Shown: positions 52,817 through 62,034 of the stretch, in pieces | Layout: every line of letters starts with the position of its first letter | How positions within the stretch are numbered: position 1 is the first letter of the stretch | Assembly (NCBI GenBank): GCA_001801815.1 | Contig: MGXU01000010.1 | Coordinates: 1 to 64,000, forward strand | Direction of reading: 5' to 3' | Length of the DNA: 64,000 bases | DNA from: Gammaproteobacteria bacterium RIFCSPHIGHO2_12_FULL_36_30 | GTDB taxonomy: Bacteria > Pseudomonadota > Gammaproteobacteria > Coxiellales > Coxiellaceae | Program-made: the position numbers and the translations under genes | Notes under the pieces: model-generated | Told to the model about the DNA's origin: nothing | The model's input: only the letters and a program-made list of their open reading frames with translations | Databases searched by the model: none

Positions 52817-54784
52817 ATGAGCACAGGCGCAAAAACAAGCAAAATTATCGGTATTGACTTAGGTACAACGAATTCCTGCGTTGCGGTTATGGAAGGTGGA
52901 AAACCACGCGTAATCGAAAATGCAGAAGGTGCGCGCACAACACCATCAGTCGTGGCATATGCAAAAGACGGACAAATCTTAGTTGGCGCATCTGCAAAAC
53001 GTCAAGCTGTTACAAATCCAAGCGAAACATTTTACGGCATCAAAAGATTAATTGGCCGTAAATTCAAAGACGAAATGGTACAAAAAGATATTAAAATGGT
53101 GCCATATAAAATTATCGCAGCAGATAATGGCGACGCATGGGTTGAAGCAGAAAATAAGAAAAAATCACCGCCAGAAATTTCCGCACAAGTTTTAATGAAA
53201 ATGAAAAAAACAGCAGAAGATTATTTGGGTCATGAAGTAACAGAAGCAGTCATCACTGTCCCCGCTTATTTTAATGATTCACAACGTCAAGCAACAAAAG
53301 ACGCTGGAAAAATAGCTGGTTTAGAAGTAAAACGCATTATCAACGAACCAACAGCAGCAGCACTTGCATTCGGTTTAGATAAACAAAAAGGTGATCGCAA
53401 AATTGCTGTGTACGATTTAGGCGGTGGTACATTTGATATTTCAATTATTGAAATTGCCGATGTCGACGGCGAACATCAATTCGAAGTATTAGCAACAAAC
53501 GGCGATACATTTTTAGGTGGTGAAGATTTTGATGCGCGCGTCATTGAATATTTAGCGGAAGAATTTAAAAAAGAATCTGGAATGGATTTGCATAAAGATC
53601 CGCTTGCATTGCAACGTTTAAAAGAAGCGGCTGAAAAAGCAAAAATAGAATTATCAACGCTGCAACAAACCGATGTGAATTTGCCTTATATTACAGCAGA
53701 TGCATCAGGTCCAAAACATTTAAACATTAAATTAACACGCGCGAAATTAGAATCATTGGTTGATGATTTAGTTGCGCGCACCATTAAACCTTGCGAGATT
53801 GCGATGAAAGATTCTGGTTTGCAATTATCAGATATTTCAGATGTGATTTTAGTCGGCGGTCAAACACGCATGCCGAAAGTGCAAGAAGCCGTTAAAAAAT
53901 ATTTTGGAAAAGATGCACGTCACGATGTAAATCCAGATGAAGCAGTTGCAGTTGGTGCTGCAATTCAAGGCGCGGTACTGTCTGGTGAAGTGAAAGACGT
54001 TTTATTATTAGACGTTACACCTTTATCGTTAGGTATTGAAACGATGGGTGGCGTGATGACAAAATTAATTGAAAAAAATACGACGATTCCAACAAAAACT
54101 TCGCAAACATTTTCAACTGCAGATGATAATCAAACTGCTGTTACAGTACATGTTTTACAGGGCGAGCGTGAAATGGCATCTGCAAATAAATCATTAGGTC
54201 GTTTTGATTTATCTGATATTCCGCCAGCACCGCGTGGCATTCCGCAAATTGAAGTAACATTTGATATTGATGCAAATGGTATTTTGCATGTCACTGCAAA
54301 AGATAAAGCAACTAACAAACAACAAGCAATTGTAATTAAAGCATCGAGTGGTTTATCTGACGCTGAAGTTGAACGCATGATGAAAGATGCTGACGAAAAT
54401 AAAGAACAAGATAAAAAATTCCATGAATTAGTGACTGCGCGCAATCAAGCAGATTCATTAGTTCACGCAACTGAAAAATCAATGAAAGATTTAGGCGATA
54501 AAGTGACAAGCGAAGAACGTGCGAAAATTGAGCCGATTTTAAATGAATTAAAAACATTAATTAAAGGCGACAATAAAGACGCGATTGAAGCAAAAACAAA
54601 AGAATTAACAGAATTGTCTGGAAAAATAGCAGAAAAAGCATATGCGCAAAGTGGTGCAGGCGCTGGAAGTGCTGCAGACAATGCGAGTGGAAGTGGAAGC
54701 GCCAGCGACCACGCCAATCCGGACAAAAAAGATGACGGCGTAGTTGACGCAGAATTCGAAGAAGTAAAGGACAAAGATAAATAA
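52817..54784 (+). CDS. dnaK: Chaperone DnaK (Hsp70)
   Basis: A 655-residue Hsp70: '[20 protein letters not shown]', '[20 protein letters not shown]', '[16 protein letters not shown]', '[16 protein letters not shown]', '[17 protein letters not shown]', linker '[15 protein letters not shown]', substrate domain and the conserved C-terminus '[16 protein letters not shown]'. The disordered tail before it (residues about 615-640) holds an inserted 33-bp repeat read as [10 protein letters not shown], shared at DNA level with carA and carB. GAGGAAA precedes the ATG. The stop overlaps the dnaJ ATG. Confidence 0.97.
   Translation: MSTGAKTSKIIGIDLGTTNSCVAVMEGGKPRVIENAEGARTTPSVVAYAKDGQILVGASAKRQAVTNPSETFYGIKRLIGRKFKDEMVQKDIKMVPYKIIAADNGDAWVEAENKKKSPPEISAQVLMKMKKTAEDYLGHEVTEAVITVPAYFNDSQRQATKDAGKIAGLEVKRIINEPTAAALAFGLDKQKGDRKIAVYDLGGGTFDISIIEIADVDGEHQFEVLATNGDTFLGGEDFDARVIEYLAEEFKKESGMDLHKDPLALQRLKEAAEKAKIELSTLQQTDVNLPYITADASGPKHLNIKLTRAKLESLVDDLVARTIKPCEIAMKDSGLQLSDISDVILVGGQTRMPKVQEAVKKYFGKDARHDVNPDEAVAVGAAIQGAVLSGEVKDVLLLDVTPLSLGIETMGGVMTKLIEKNTTIPTKTSQTFSTADDNQTAVTVHVLQGEREMASANKSLGRFDLSDIPPAPRGIPQIEVTFDIDANGILHVTAKDKATNKQQAIVIKASSGLSDAEVERMMKDADENKEQDKKFHELVTARNQADSLVHATEKSMKDLGDKVTSEERAKIEPILNELKTLIKGDNKDAIEAKTKELTELSGKIAEKAYAQSGAGAGSAADNASGSGSASDHANPDKKDDGVVDAEFEEVKDKDK
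54683..54715 (+). repeat. In-frame palindromic repeat inside dnaK
   Basis: Thirty-three bases, beginning GCGAGTGGAAGTGG and ending AGCGACCACGCC, identical to 63498-63530 in carB; 28 of them are also in carA. It forms an imperfect hairpin GG..GTGG...CGC-CA-GCG.CCAC.CC and is read here in the frame giving [10 protein letters not shown]. Confidence 0.85.
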
Positions 54785-55911
54785 TGTCCCAACGCGATTA
54801 CTACGAAATTCTCGGTGTTTCAAAAACTGCAACCGAAGAAGACATTAAAAAATCTTATCGTCGCTTAGCGATGAAATATCATCCTGATCGCAATTCGGAT
54901 AAAGAATCGGAAAATAAATTTAAAGAAGCAAAAACTGCTTACGAAATATTATCCGATTCTCGCAAACGCGCATCGTACGATCAATTTGGCCATGCGGGTG
55001 TAAATCCTGGCGCAGGTGCTGGCGCAAGTGGATTTGGTTTTGATAATGTCGGTGATATTTTCGGTGATATTTTTGGCGATATTTTCGGTGGACGCGGCGG
55101 CGCACGTGGTGGTCGACAACAAGCGCAACGCGGCGCAGATCTTGCATATGAATTTGCAATTACATTAGAAGAAGCAGTGCATGGCGTTACAAAAGAAATA
55201 AATATTCCCGCAGTTGTTGCATGTAAAATATGTGACGGACAAGGCGCAAAAAAAGGCACGAGCAGAACAACTTGTACAAAATGTCGTGGCACAGGCCAAG
55301 TCACAATGCAACATGGATTTTTATCTATTGCGCAACCTTGCGGTGCATGTGCAGGTTCAGGACAAGTTATAAAAGATCCTTGCATGACATGTCGCGGACA
55401 AGGTCGTGTTCGCGAAAATAAAAAATTATCTGTAAAAATTCCTGCTGGTGTTGACTCAGGCGATCGCATTCGTTTATCTGGCGAAGGTGAAGCGGGCGCG
55501 CATGGTGCACCTGCCGGTGATTTATATGTTCAAATACACGTAAAAGATCATCCTATTTTTCAGCGTGACGGAAATGATTTGCACTGTGAAATTCCTATAA
55601 CATTTGCTGCCGCATCATTAGGCGGCGAAGTTGAAGTGCCAACATTATCTGGAAATGTCAATTTAAAAATTCCTGCTGAAACACAAAGTGGAAATCAATT
55701 TCGTTTGCGTGGTAAAGGTGTAAAAGCACTGCGCAGCGGACAAACTGGAGATTTATTGTGTCGCGTTGTTGTTGAAACGCCCGTTAATTTAAGTGAAGAA
55801 CAAAAAAATAAATTACGCGAATGGGATTTATTATTAAAAACCGACAACAAAAATCACAGCCCGAAATCATCGGGTTGGTTTGATGCAGTGAAAAAGTTTT
55901 TTACAAAATAA
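54784..55911 (+). CDS. dnaJ: Chaperone DnaJ (Hsp40)
   Basis: A 375-residue type I Hsp40. The J domain contains HPD ('[20 protein letters not shown]'). A Gly/Phe-rich linker follows, including repeated '[14 protein letters not shown]', then four zinc motifs: [32 protein letters not shown]. The C-terminal substrate domains are normal. The end reads '[15 protein letters not shown]'; a second copy of this tail lies at 58075-58122. It converges on the U-box-like gene with 5 bp between. Confidence 0.97.
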   Translation: MSQRDYYEILGVSKTATEEDIKKSYRRLAMKYHPDRNSDKESENKFKEAKTAYEILSDSRKRASYDQFGHAGVNPGAGAGASGFGFDNVGDIFGDIFGDIFGGRGGARGGRQQAQRGADLAYEFAITLEEAVHGVTKEINIPAVVACKICDGQGAKKGTSRTTCTKCRGTGQVTMQHGFLSIAQPCGACAGSGQVIKDPCMTCRGQGRVRENKKLSVKIPAGVDSGDRIRLSGEGEAGAHGAPAGDLYVQIHVKDHPIFQRDGNDLHCEIPITFAAASLGGEVEVPTLSGNVNLKIPAETQSGNQFRLRGKGVKALRSGQTGDLLCRVVVETPVNLSEEQKNKLREWDLLLKTDNKNHSPKSSGWFDAVKKFFTK

Positions 55912-55916
55912 GTTTT

Positions 55917-57887
55917 TTAACGATGAGGGAAATTCATAATATCTGCTTCGATCGATTCACCCAATCCATCATTACTCCTTGTTTCTGGAAAGCAACTTAC
56001 AGTAGTTGAAGCATTTATACCGCCAAAAAATCCCGCAGTTATATTTTTAAAGAAACTTCCTATTCTGGTTATATTATTTGGATTTTCATTACAAGGAGAT
56101 GTTTGTTTGTTTTGAAATATCTCACACCAGGAAATGATGTTCTCATATTGTGTGCTAATCCATTCTTTGTAGTATTGCGTAAATTCTAACGAATAAATGA
56201 TGTCAATAGTTGGTTGGCATATTGTTTCAGTGCCATTTATGAGTCCTTCTGCGCACACATTATCCGCTGGATCTGGGCACGGAAAATTACAAGGATTGAG
56301 TGTCGTATTCAGTGGTTGCACCATCGGCCAGCTCAGCATTGCTAAGGCGAGTGTTGCATTTGCAATTGCTTTTGCATTGTCACTCAATAAGTCGGAGCAA
56401 GCTAATTCTTTACCGAAGAATAAAACTTGATTTGTAAAACTTGTGGCGTTCCACGCAGCATTAGGCATGTTCGCCCAAAACCCAAGATAACCACGTTCAC
56501 CGTCTGGTTCAAATGTAGGATTCAATGTTGGTACAGGCGTGGGTACATTCGTTGGTACTGGTGTTGGAATTGCAGTTGGCACTGATGTGGGAACTTGAGT
56601 CGGCACTTGTGTGGGAATGTGTGTCGGTTTTAATGTAGGTATTTGAGTAGGTACTGGTGTTGGAATTGCAGTTGGCACTGATGTGGGAACTTGAGTCGGC
56701 ACTTGTGTGGGAATGTGTGTCGGTTCAAATGTAGGCACTTGAGTCGGCACTTGTGTTGGAATATTAGTCGGCTCAAATGTAGGTATTTGACTTGGCATAT
56801 AAGTTGGTATTTGTGTTGGCCAAGGTGTAGGGATAAGTGTTGGCGCTAAGGTTGGAACCTCGTCATGTTCTCGCATAACATAATATGTTACGCCGGTAAT
56901 GACAGCGACCGTTGCTGCCACACCAATCGCAACCTTCACTTTATTTTCTTTTACGTATGAAACTATAGGATTGTAATCCAAACGTCTTAATGCTGACAAT
57001 GCAGAAAAAAAGCTGGTTGTGGGTTGGGTGCTGGGATTACTTAGCAATGTAGTTTCTTCATCTGCATTAATGGTTCCCGGACGAGGTGCTCGTGATTCTT
57101 TGTCGTTTGCTGCCGCCGCGACGACTACTGTTGTATGTGACCCCTGTCTTTTTGGCAGCGCTTTTTTTTCTGTCTTAAAATTTTTTTTCAATCCTAAGAA
57201 TTCTGCTTCACGTGTTTCTAGTAGCGCTTTTCGAGCGTCTTCTTCGTTTGGTATGAATTCTTTTCGGATTGTAACTTCAAAATATTTTTGAAAATATGTA
57301 TTAATAATTTCTTCTGAGTCGCGTGAAATCAAATGACGCATCTGTTCTTTTTCTTTTAGCAGGCTAAGAAAATTGGATACTGCTTCTTTAGATTGTTTTC
57401 TTGAATCACGTTTACCAATTATTTCTCTCACAGCTTCATTGAGGTGGTCAGATGCGTTTGATAATAGTGTAATATAACGCTGGCCAATTGCAGTGCTTGC
57501 CCATTTAGGTATTAAAATGGTTTCTTTAAAACTTTCCAAATTGAAATAGACGTCGTTGTGGCAGATTTCTTTACTTTTGATGGCTGATTCAATGACGTTT
57601 GAAATGGTATGATAGGCGGAATCATTATTCCATCCGGTTACCTCGTTTCGGCAACAAGGGCATTTCAAATTTTCTTGCGAAGACTTCTTTAGCTCATCAG
57701 CTTCCACTAAGTGATTGCATGGCAATAACTGCACTGGATTAAAAAAAACAGCCAAAGAGATTGGGCATTTTATCTCCTCAATTGAGTGTGTTACTGTAAA
57801 TGATCTAGGTATGGCTTGCGCAGGCGATGGTTTTGGCTGTGGAGTCGCGGCTTCAACAACATGTGGTCGTCTTTTACTTTTACCCAT
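55917..57887 (-). CDS. U-box/RING-like membrane-anchored protein with Pro-Thr stalk, candidate effector
   Basis: A 656-residue protein (ATG 57887, GGAG 11 bases upstream; a GTG four codons earlier is possible). Near residue 40 it has a U-box-like motif: 'CPISLAVFFNPVQLLPCNHL' and, 17 residues later, 'CPCCRNEVTG'. That is the E3-ubiquitin-ligase pattern CPI...PV...C.H...CP.CR. A helical region follows, then a membrane helix near 319-338 ('VKVAIGVAATVAVITGVTYY'), a stalk of about 115 residues of PTxxPTxx repeats, and a cysteine-containing C-terminal domain of about 190 residues. This suggests a cytosolic U-box and an extracytoplasmic or lumenal head. Ubiquitin-ligase activity in a host is inference. 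Flanking dnaJ-tail copies suggest acquisition at this site. Confidence 0.72.
   Translation of the reverse strand: MGKSKRRPHVVEAATPQPKPSPAQAIPRSFTVTHSIEEIKCPISLAVFFNPVQLLPCNHLVEADELKKSSQENLKCPCCRNEVTGWNNDSAYHTISNVIESAIKSKEICHNDVYFNLESFKETILIPKWASTAIGQRYITLLSNASDHLNEAVREIIGKRDSRKQSKEAVSNFLSLLKEKEQMRHLISRDSEEIINTYFQKYFEVTIRKEFIPNEEDARKALLETREAEFLGLKKNFKTEKKALPKRQGSHTTVVVAAAANDKESRAPRPGTINADEETTLLSNPSTQPTTSFFSALSALRRLDYNPIVSYVKENKVKVAIGVAATVAVITGVTYYVMREHDEVPTLAPTLIPTPWPTQIPTYMPSQIPTFEPTNIPTQVPTQVPTFEPTHIPTQVPTQVPTSVPTAIPTPVPTQIPTLKPTHIPTQVPTQVPTSVPTAIPTPVPTNVPTPVPTLNPTFEPDGERGYLGFWANMPNAAWNATSFTNQVLFFGKELACSDLLSDNAKAIANATLALAMLSWPMVQPLNTTLNPCNFPCPDPADNVCAEGLINGTETICQPTIDIIYSLEFTQYYKEWISTQYENIISWCEIFQNKQTSPCNENPNNITRIGSFFKNITAGFFGGINASTTVSCFPETRSNDGLGESIEADIMNFPHR
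56554..56725 (-). repeat. Exact 76-bp direct repeats (96-bp period) in the Pro-Thr stalk
   Basis: Positions 56554-56629 and 56650-56725 are identical over 76 bases at a spacing of 96 bp, which is 32 codons. They lie inside the PTxxPTxx-coding region (about 56508-56855). Identity at DNA level points to a recent duplication and likely length variation between strains. Confidence 0.85.
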
Positions 57888-58074
57888 GATCTTTATCACT
57901 CCAAGATTAGAAATTGTTCAAAATAATACCAAATAAAAGTTACAAGAGGAATGATAAATAGAAAATAATGTTTTGTTAAGGAAAGTAAATAAAATCAAAT
58001 TGTTAAATCATCAAGTTAAGCTTAATTCTGTTATGAAATACTGTCAGAGACGAAATGACTTGAAATTATATAGC

Positions 58075-58122
58075 TCAAAATCATCGGGCTGGTTTGCAGT
58101 TAAGAAATTTTTTCATGGGTAA
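58075..58122 (+). pseudogene. Second copy of the dnaJ 3' tail
   Basis: Read in frame it gives SKSSGWFAVKKFFHG and then TAA, against [16 protein letters not shown] and TAA at the end of dnaJ. The DNA also matches closely, with one 3-base gap. Its stop codon touches the stop of the convergent pyruvate-oxidase-like gene. It is the probable old end of dnaJ, separated from the gene by the inserted U-box-like gene. The 150 bp before it (57900-58074) are AT-rich with no gene. Confidence 0.7.
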
Positions 58123-59817
58123 CTATTCTTTTCCACTCCATTCCGCAATTTTTGTTTTCAACATACTCATCGCAAAATGAGATGCTAATGATAATGTAAT
58201 TTTATTGGGTTTAATTAATTCATCCGGATCAACATGCACATCCACAATGCAAGGTTTGCCTGATGCAAATGCAGCGCGAATTGCAGGTTCAACTTCATCT
58301 ATAGTTTTTGCGGTAAAACCAGGCACGCCATGCGCTTCTGCAATTTTCGCATAATCAGGATTCGATAATTTTGTGTAACATTGTGCTACACCTTCTTTCA
58401 ATTGTTCTAATTCAATTAAATGATATGAAAAACTATTATAAACAATAACAGTAATTGGCAAATTATATTTTACCGCGGTTGCAAAATCTGGCATCGTCAT
58501 GTGAAAACCACCATCACCACACAATGCAACAACTTGACGATCTGGCATGGCAAGTTGACAACCAATTGCAGCTGGCATTCCAAAACCCATCGTCGATAAT
58601 TCTGCTGAACCAATTAATCTTTGCTTGCCATTTAATTGCAACCAATTATTTGCCCAAATACTCACACCACCTGCGTCGACAGTAACAATCGCATCGCTTT
58701 TTAAATTCCGACTAATAATATCAGTTAAAATAGGTGATCCAATGCGTTTTGCATTTTTCATTTTTTCAGTGTCGTGTAATTTTTCAATTGCTTTTGCATG
58801 CGCGGTTTTCGCTTCTTCTAAAAAATCTTTATTTTCTTTTTGTTTTAAATGACGCGCTAATTCTGCGAGTGTTAATTTTGCATCGCCAATCAAACCTACT
58901 TCAACATGACATCGAACACCAATACGCTCTGGATCTAAATCAATTTGAATAATGGGAACATTATCAGGATAAAATTCTTTCCACGCAAAACTACATCCGA
59001 CAATTAATAATGCATCGCAATCTTTTACAAAATGACAGCCATTTTTTGATCCTTTATATCCAATACCGCCAGCATAATGTGGATTATTATTATCGATAAT
59101 ATCTTTTGAGCGAACGGTGTGCACAATCGGTGCTGCTAATAAATCTGCAACTGCCATTAATTCTTTTTTCGCACGCAAAGTTCCTGCGCCATATAAAATT
59201 GTTACATTTTTATATTGATTTAAAATATCAGCGGATTTGATAATTAATTTTAAATCTGGAACAACATGATATGGCATATCATAAACTGATGACTGAGGCA
59301 GAACATTTTTTATAGCGGGTTCGCGTAATACATCTGCTGCAATAGAAATATGTGCTACAATTTTTTTTGCTTTCACTGTTTGAATTGCAAGCTGCAAAAT
59401 ACTAATTAAATTATTTGCAGATCGCACTTCGCGATTAAATGCAGCAACATCTGCAAATAATAAAATTTGATTTATTTCTTGAACGGTGTGCGTGCCGATG
59501 ACATCCGATTCAACTTGTCCCGTAATAACTAACATGGGCGCTTTATCTAATTTTGCATCATACATTGCTTCTAACATGTGCGCTGTGCCAGGACCTTGAC
59601 ATGCAAGCACAACACCCATTTCGCCGGTTAATTTTGCATGCGCAGATGCCATAAATCCCGCACCTTCTTCATGACGTGTGAGAATAAAATCAAAATCATT
59701 GCGTTGAAAAATTGAAGCGAGAATTAAATTGGTTGCATCGCCGGGTATGCCGTAAGCTCGTTTTATACCAGCTTGTGCAAGAATATCGACAACTTGATCG
59801 CTTAATGTTTTGCTCAT
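58123..59817 (-). CDS. Thiamine-diphosphate enzyme, pyruvate oxidase-like (PoxB/YdaP group)
   Basis: A 564-residue ThDP enzyme of the acetolactate synthase/pyruvate oxidase superfamily. The N-terminal Pyr domain has the catalytic Glu in 'ILTRHEEGAGFMASAHAKLT', then 'ACQGPGTAHMLEAMYDAKLD' and 'PMLVITGQVESDVIGTHTVQE'. The PP domain has the ThDP motif 'VALCGDGGFHMTMPDFATAV'-'NLPITVIVYN' with GDG and NS. 'DVAAFNREVRS' matches B. subtilis YdaP-type enzymes better than acetolactate synthase. The likely reaction is oxidative decarboxylation of pyruvate with FAD, to acetate or acetyl phosphate. Substrate is not certain. Confidence 0.82.
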   Translation of the reverse strand: MSKTLSDQVVDILAQAGIKRAYGIPGDATNLILASIFQRNDFDFILTRHEEGAGFMASAHAKLTGEMGVVLACQGPGTAHMLEAMYDAKLDKAPMLVITGQVESDVIGTHTVQEINQILLFADVAAFNREVRSANNLISILQLAIQTVKAKKIVAHISIAADVLREPAIKNVLPQSSVYDMPYHVVPDLKLIIKSADILNQYKNVTILYGAGTLRAKKELMAVADLLAAPIVHTVRSKDIIDNNNPHYAGGIGYKGSKNGCHFVKDCDALLIVGCSFAWKEFYPDNVPIIQIDLDPERIGVRCHVEVGLIGDAKLTLAELARHLKQKENKDFLEEAKTAHAKAIEKLHDTEKMKNAKRIGSPILTDIISRNLKSDAIVTVDAGGVSIWANNWLQLNGKQRLIGSAELSTMGFGMPAAIGCQLAMPDRQVVALCGDGGFHMTMPDFATAVKYNLPITVIVYNSFSYHLIELEQLKEGVAQCYTKLSNPDYAKIAEAHGVPGFTAKTIDEVEPAIRAAFASGKPCIVDVHVDPDELIKPNKITLSLASHFAMSMLKTKIAEWSGKE

Positions 59818-59850
59818 AATAATTCGTCCCTGATAGATGTTTATTATGAA

Positions 59851-60723
59851 TCAAAATCGTGTCGCTGCCAATGCACCTAACAATGCAACACAACCACCCA
59901 CTAATTCCATTGTCGCCGGCATTTCACCCAACATCAACCAACCAATTAATGTTGTAAACAAAGGCAAAATATAAAGTGATAACACGACTTTTGAAGCAGG
60001 AATTTCACTTTGCATCGCATAACTCCATGCTGCATATCCAATTGCGCCAGGAATTACGCCTAAATAAGCAACAGAAGTTGTTGCTTGCCATGACGCATGT
60101 GGAATTTGATGAATTAATGACGGTGTGAAAATTAACATAACTAATGTGCCAGTCCATGCAGAAATTGCAGCAACTTCAATTGGATGAAAAGTTGATAACA
60201 AAGGTTTTTGTCCAACGTTGTAAACACCTGCACACACAACCGCAAATAAAAGATAAACAATGCCGATATTTAATGTAGCTTTATGAAATGTTGCCGCTGC
60301 AATAATAATTAATCCAATTACACTAATGCCAACACCCAGCCATCGCTTTACACTTATTTTCTCGTTAAAAAAAAGCATTGCAAATAACATTGCAACAACA
60401 GGATTCATGCCGATAATAAAACTTGAAATGCTGGCGGTGACAGTAATTTCTCCATAATTTAAGGCAATCATGTAAAGTCCAATGCCAAAAAACCCCAAGA
60501 AAAATAATTGTATAAATTGTTTTAATGTTGGTTTTGTACGTTTCGGTAATTTTAAATAAAAAAATAACATGGTGACTGAAACAATTAAATAGCGAAATAA
60601 CGCGAGATTTCCAGGTGAATAACTGTGTAAACACAAGCGGATAAAGACGAATGAAGATGACCATGTCAAAATCGCGATGGTTAAAGCGAGTAATGTTTTA
60701 GTGTGTTTTTGCATGGCGGGCAT
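59851..60723 (-). CDS. EamA/DMT-family transporter
   Basis: A 290-residue protein with ten predicted membrane helices in two EamA repeats. The first repeat contains 'AILTWSSSFVFIRLCLHSYS' and 'SFIIGMNPVVAMLFAMLFFN', the second 'YNVGQKPLLSTFHPIEVAAI' and 'LGVIPGAIGYAAWSYAMQ'. Members export amino acids or other metabolites; the substrate is not predictable. The ATG at 60714 is an alternative start. It is divergent from carA and 33 bp upstream of the pyruvate-oxidase-like gene. Confidence 0.88.
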   Translation of the reverse strand: MPAMQKHTKTLLALTIAILTWSSSFVFIRLCLHSYSPGNLALFRYLIVSVTMLFFYLKLPKRTKPTLKQFIQLFFLGFFGIGLYMIALNYGEITVTASISSFIIGMNPVVAMLFAMLFFNEKISVKRWLGVGISVIGLIIIAAATFHKATLNIGIVYLLFAVVCAGVYNVGQKPLLSTFHPIEVAAISAWTGTLVMLIFTPSLIHQIPHASWQATTSVAYLGVIPGAIGYAAWSYAMQSEIPASKVVLSLYILPLFTTLIGWLMLGEMPATMELVGGCVALLGALAATRF

Positions 60724-60792
60724 CTTAACATATAATTTACAAATAAGCTTAAATCACGTATCCTTCCACAAATCATTACGCGGTTATTTTTC

Positions 60793-61938
60793 ATGAGTAT
60801 TGAAAATTTTCTGTCATCCGCAGAACCCGCAACACTTGCTTTAGCGGATGGATCACTATTTCAAGGAATTTCGATTGGCGCTTCAGGTGAAACAGTCGGT
60901 GAAGTTGTTTTTAATACCGCGATGACTGGTTATCAAGAAATTCTCACTGATCCATCTTACTCGCAACAAATTATCACCTTCACTTATCCGCATATTGGCA
61001 ATACTGGAATTAATTCTGAAGATAACGAATCGAAAAAAATTTTCGCAGCGGGATTAATTATTCGCGAATTATCTCCCATCGTCAGTAATTGGCGCGCGAC
61101 AGAATCATTACCTGATTTTTTAAAAAAACAAAATATAATTGCAATTGCAAATATGGATACGCGACGTTTAACACATATTTTACGAGAAAAAGGCGCGCAG
61201 GGTGGTTGTATTATTACTGGAAAAATAAATCCTGATGTTGCAATTAAAAAAGCAAAAGCATTTTCTGGATTAAATGGAAAAGATTTGGCGATAGAAGTTT
61301 CCACGAAAAATAAATATGAATGGACACATTTGACGCCGGATCGTGTTGCAATAGAACAGATGGAAGTGGAAGCGCCAGCGACCACGCCACGACATGTTGT
61401 GGTTTTGGATTTTGGTGTAAAAACAAACATCCTGCGTTTATTATCCGAAAGAAATTGCAAAGTTACTGTCGTCCCTGCAAAAACATCAGCCGAAGAAATT
61501 TTAAAATTAAATCCAGACGGTGTTGTTTTATCAAATGGTCCTGGCGATCCTGCCGCATGCGATTATGCAATTGAAACAACCAAAAAATTAATCGCAAAAA
61601 AAATTCCACTCTTCGGAATTTGTTTAGGATTTCAAATTCTAGCCTTAGCCTTCGGTGCAAAAACAAAAAAAATGAAATTTGGACACCACGGTGCAAATCA
61701 TCCCGTCCAGGAATTAAAAACAAAAAAAGTATTTATTACCAGTCAAAATCATGGATTTTGTGTTGATGAAAAAACATTACCAGAAGAATTAATTATTACA
61801 CACATTTCTTTATTTGATAAAACGTTGCAAGGATTTAAACATAAAACATTACCCGTGATTGCATTTCAAGGACATCCGGAAGCAGCGCCGGGACCAAATG
61901 ATATTGTGAATTTATTTGATGAGTTTTTAAGGGTGTAG
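60793..61938 (+). CDS. carA: Carbamoyl-phosphate synthase small subunit
   Basis: A 381-residue glutamine amidotransferase subunit. The N-terminal domain reads '[20 protein letters not shown]', '[21 protein letters not shown]' and '[19 protein letters not shown]'. The class I GATase domain has the nucleophile Cys in '[19 protein letters not shown]' and His/Glu in '[15 protein letters not shown]'. In the linker between the two domains lies a 28-bp repeat read as [10 protein letters not shown], shared with dnaK and carB. It supplies ammonia to CarB for arginine and pyrimidine synthesis. Confidence 0.96.
   Translation: MSIENFLSSAEPATLALADGSLFQGISIGASGETVGEVVFNTAMTGYQEILTDPSYSQQIITFTYPHIGNTGINSEDNESKKIFAAGLIIRELSPIVSNWRATESLPDFLKKQNIIAIANMDTRRLTHILREKGAQGGCIITGKINPDVAIKKAKAFSGLNGKDLAIEVSTKNKYEWTHLTPDRVAIEQMEVEAPATTPRHVVVLDFGVKTNILRLLSERNCKVTVVPAKTSAEEILKLNPDGVVLSNGPGDPAACDYAIETTKKLIAKKIPLFGICLGFQILALAFGAKTKKMKFGHHGANHPVQELKTKKVFITSQNHGFCVDEKTLPEELIITHISLFDKTLQGFKHKTLPVIAFQGHPEAAPGPNDIVNLFDEFLRV
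61361..61388 (+). repeat. In-frame palindromic repeat inside carA
   Basis: Twenty-eight bases from TGGAAGTGG to CCACGCC identical to parts of the dnaK and carB copies. The sequence on both sides differs completely. The frame gives Glu-Val-Glu-Ala-Pro-Ala-Thr-Thr-Pro, and the site is the interdomain linker. Confidence 0.85.
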
Positions 61939-62010
61939 TCCGTAATCTGTAATCCGTAATCCGTGTCAGAGGCATGAATTACGGATAACAGATAACGGAT
62001 AACTGATAAC
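61939..62010 (+). repeat. Two heptamer tandem arrays between carA and carB
   Basis: Array one: GTAATC at 61942, 61949 and 61956 (7-bp period). Array two: GATAAC at 61984, 61991, 61998 and 62005 (7-bp period). Each unit contains TAA, so each array stops all three forward frames. A 9-bp inverted repeat ATCCGTAAT (61952-61960) / ATTACGGAT (61978-61986) joins them into a possible hairpin. The remaining spacer to carB is A-rich. Confidence 0.8.
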
Positions 62011-62034
62011 GAAAAATAAAAAATCTGACAAAAT

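Noticed and set aside
56508-56855. The repeat-rich region as a CRISPR array
   Set aside because: The repeats are contiguous PT codons in an open frame, without unique spacers or cas genes.
58123-59817. The thiamine-diphosphate enzyme as acetolactate synthase (ilvB/ilvI)
   Set aside because: No small subunit gene is adjacent, and the N-terminal and 'AAFNREV' regions match pyruvate-oxidase-type enzymes better.
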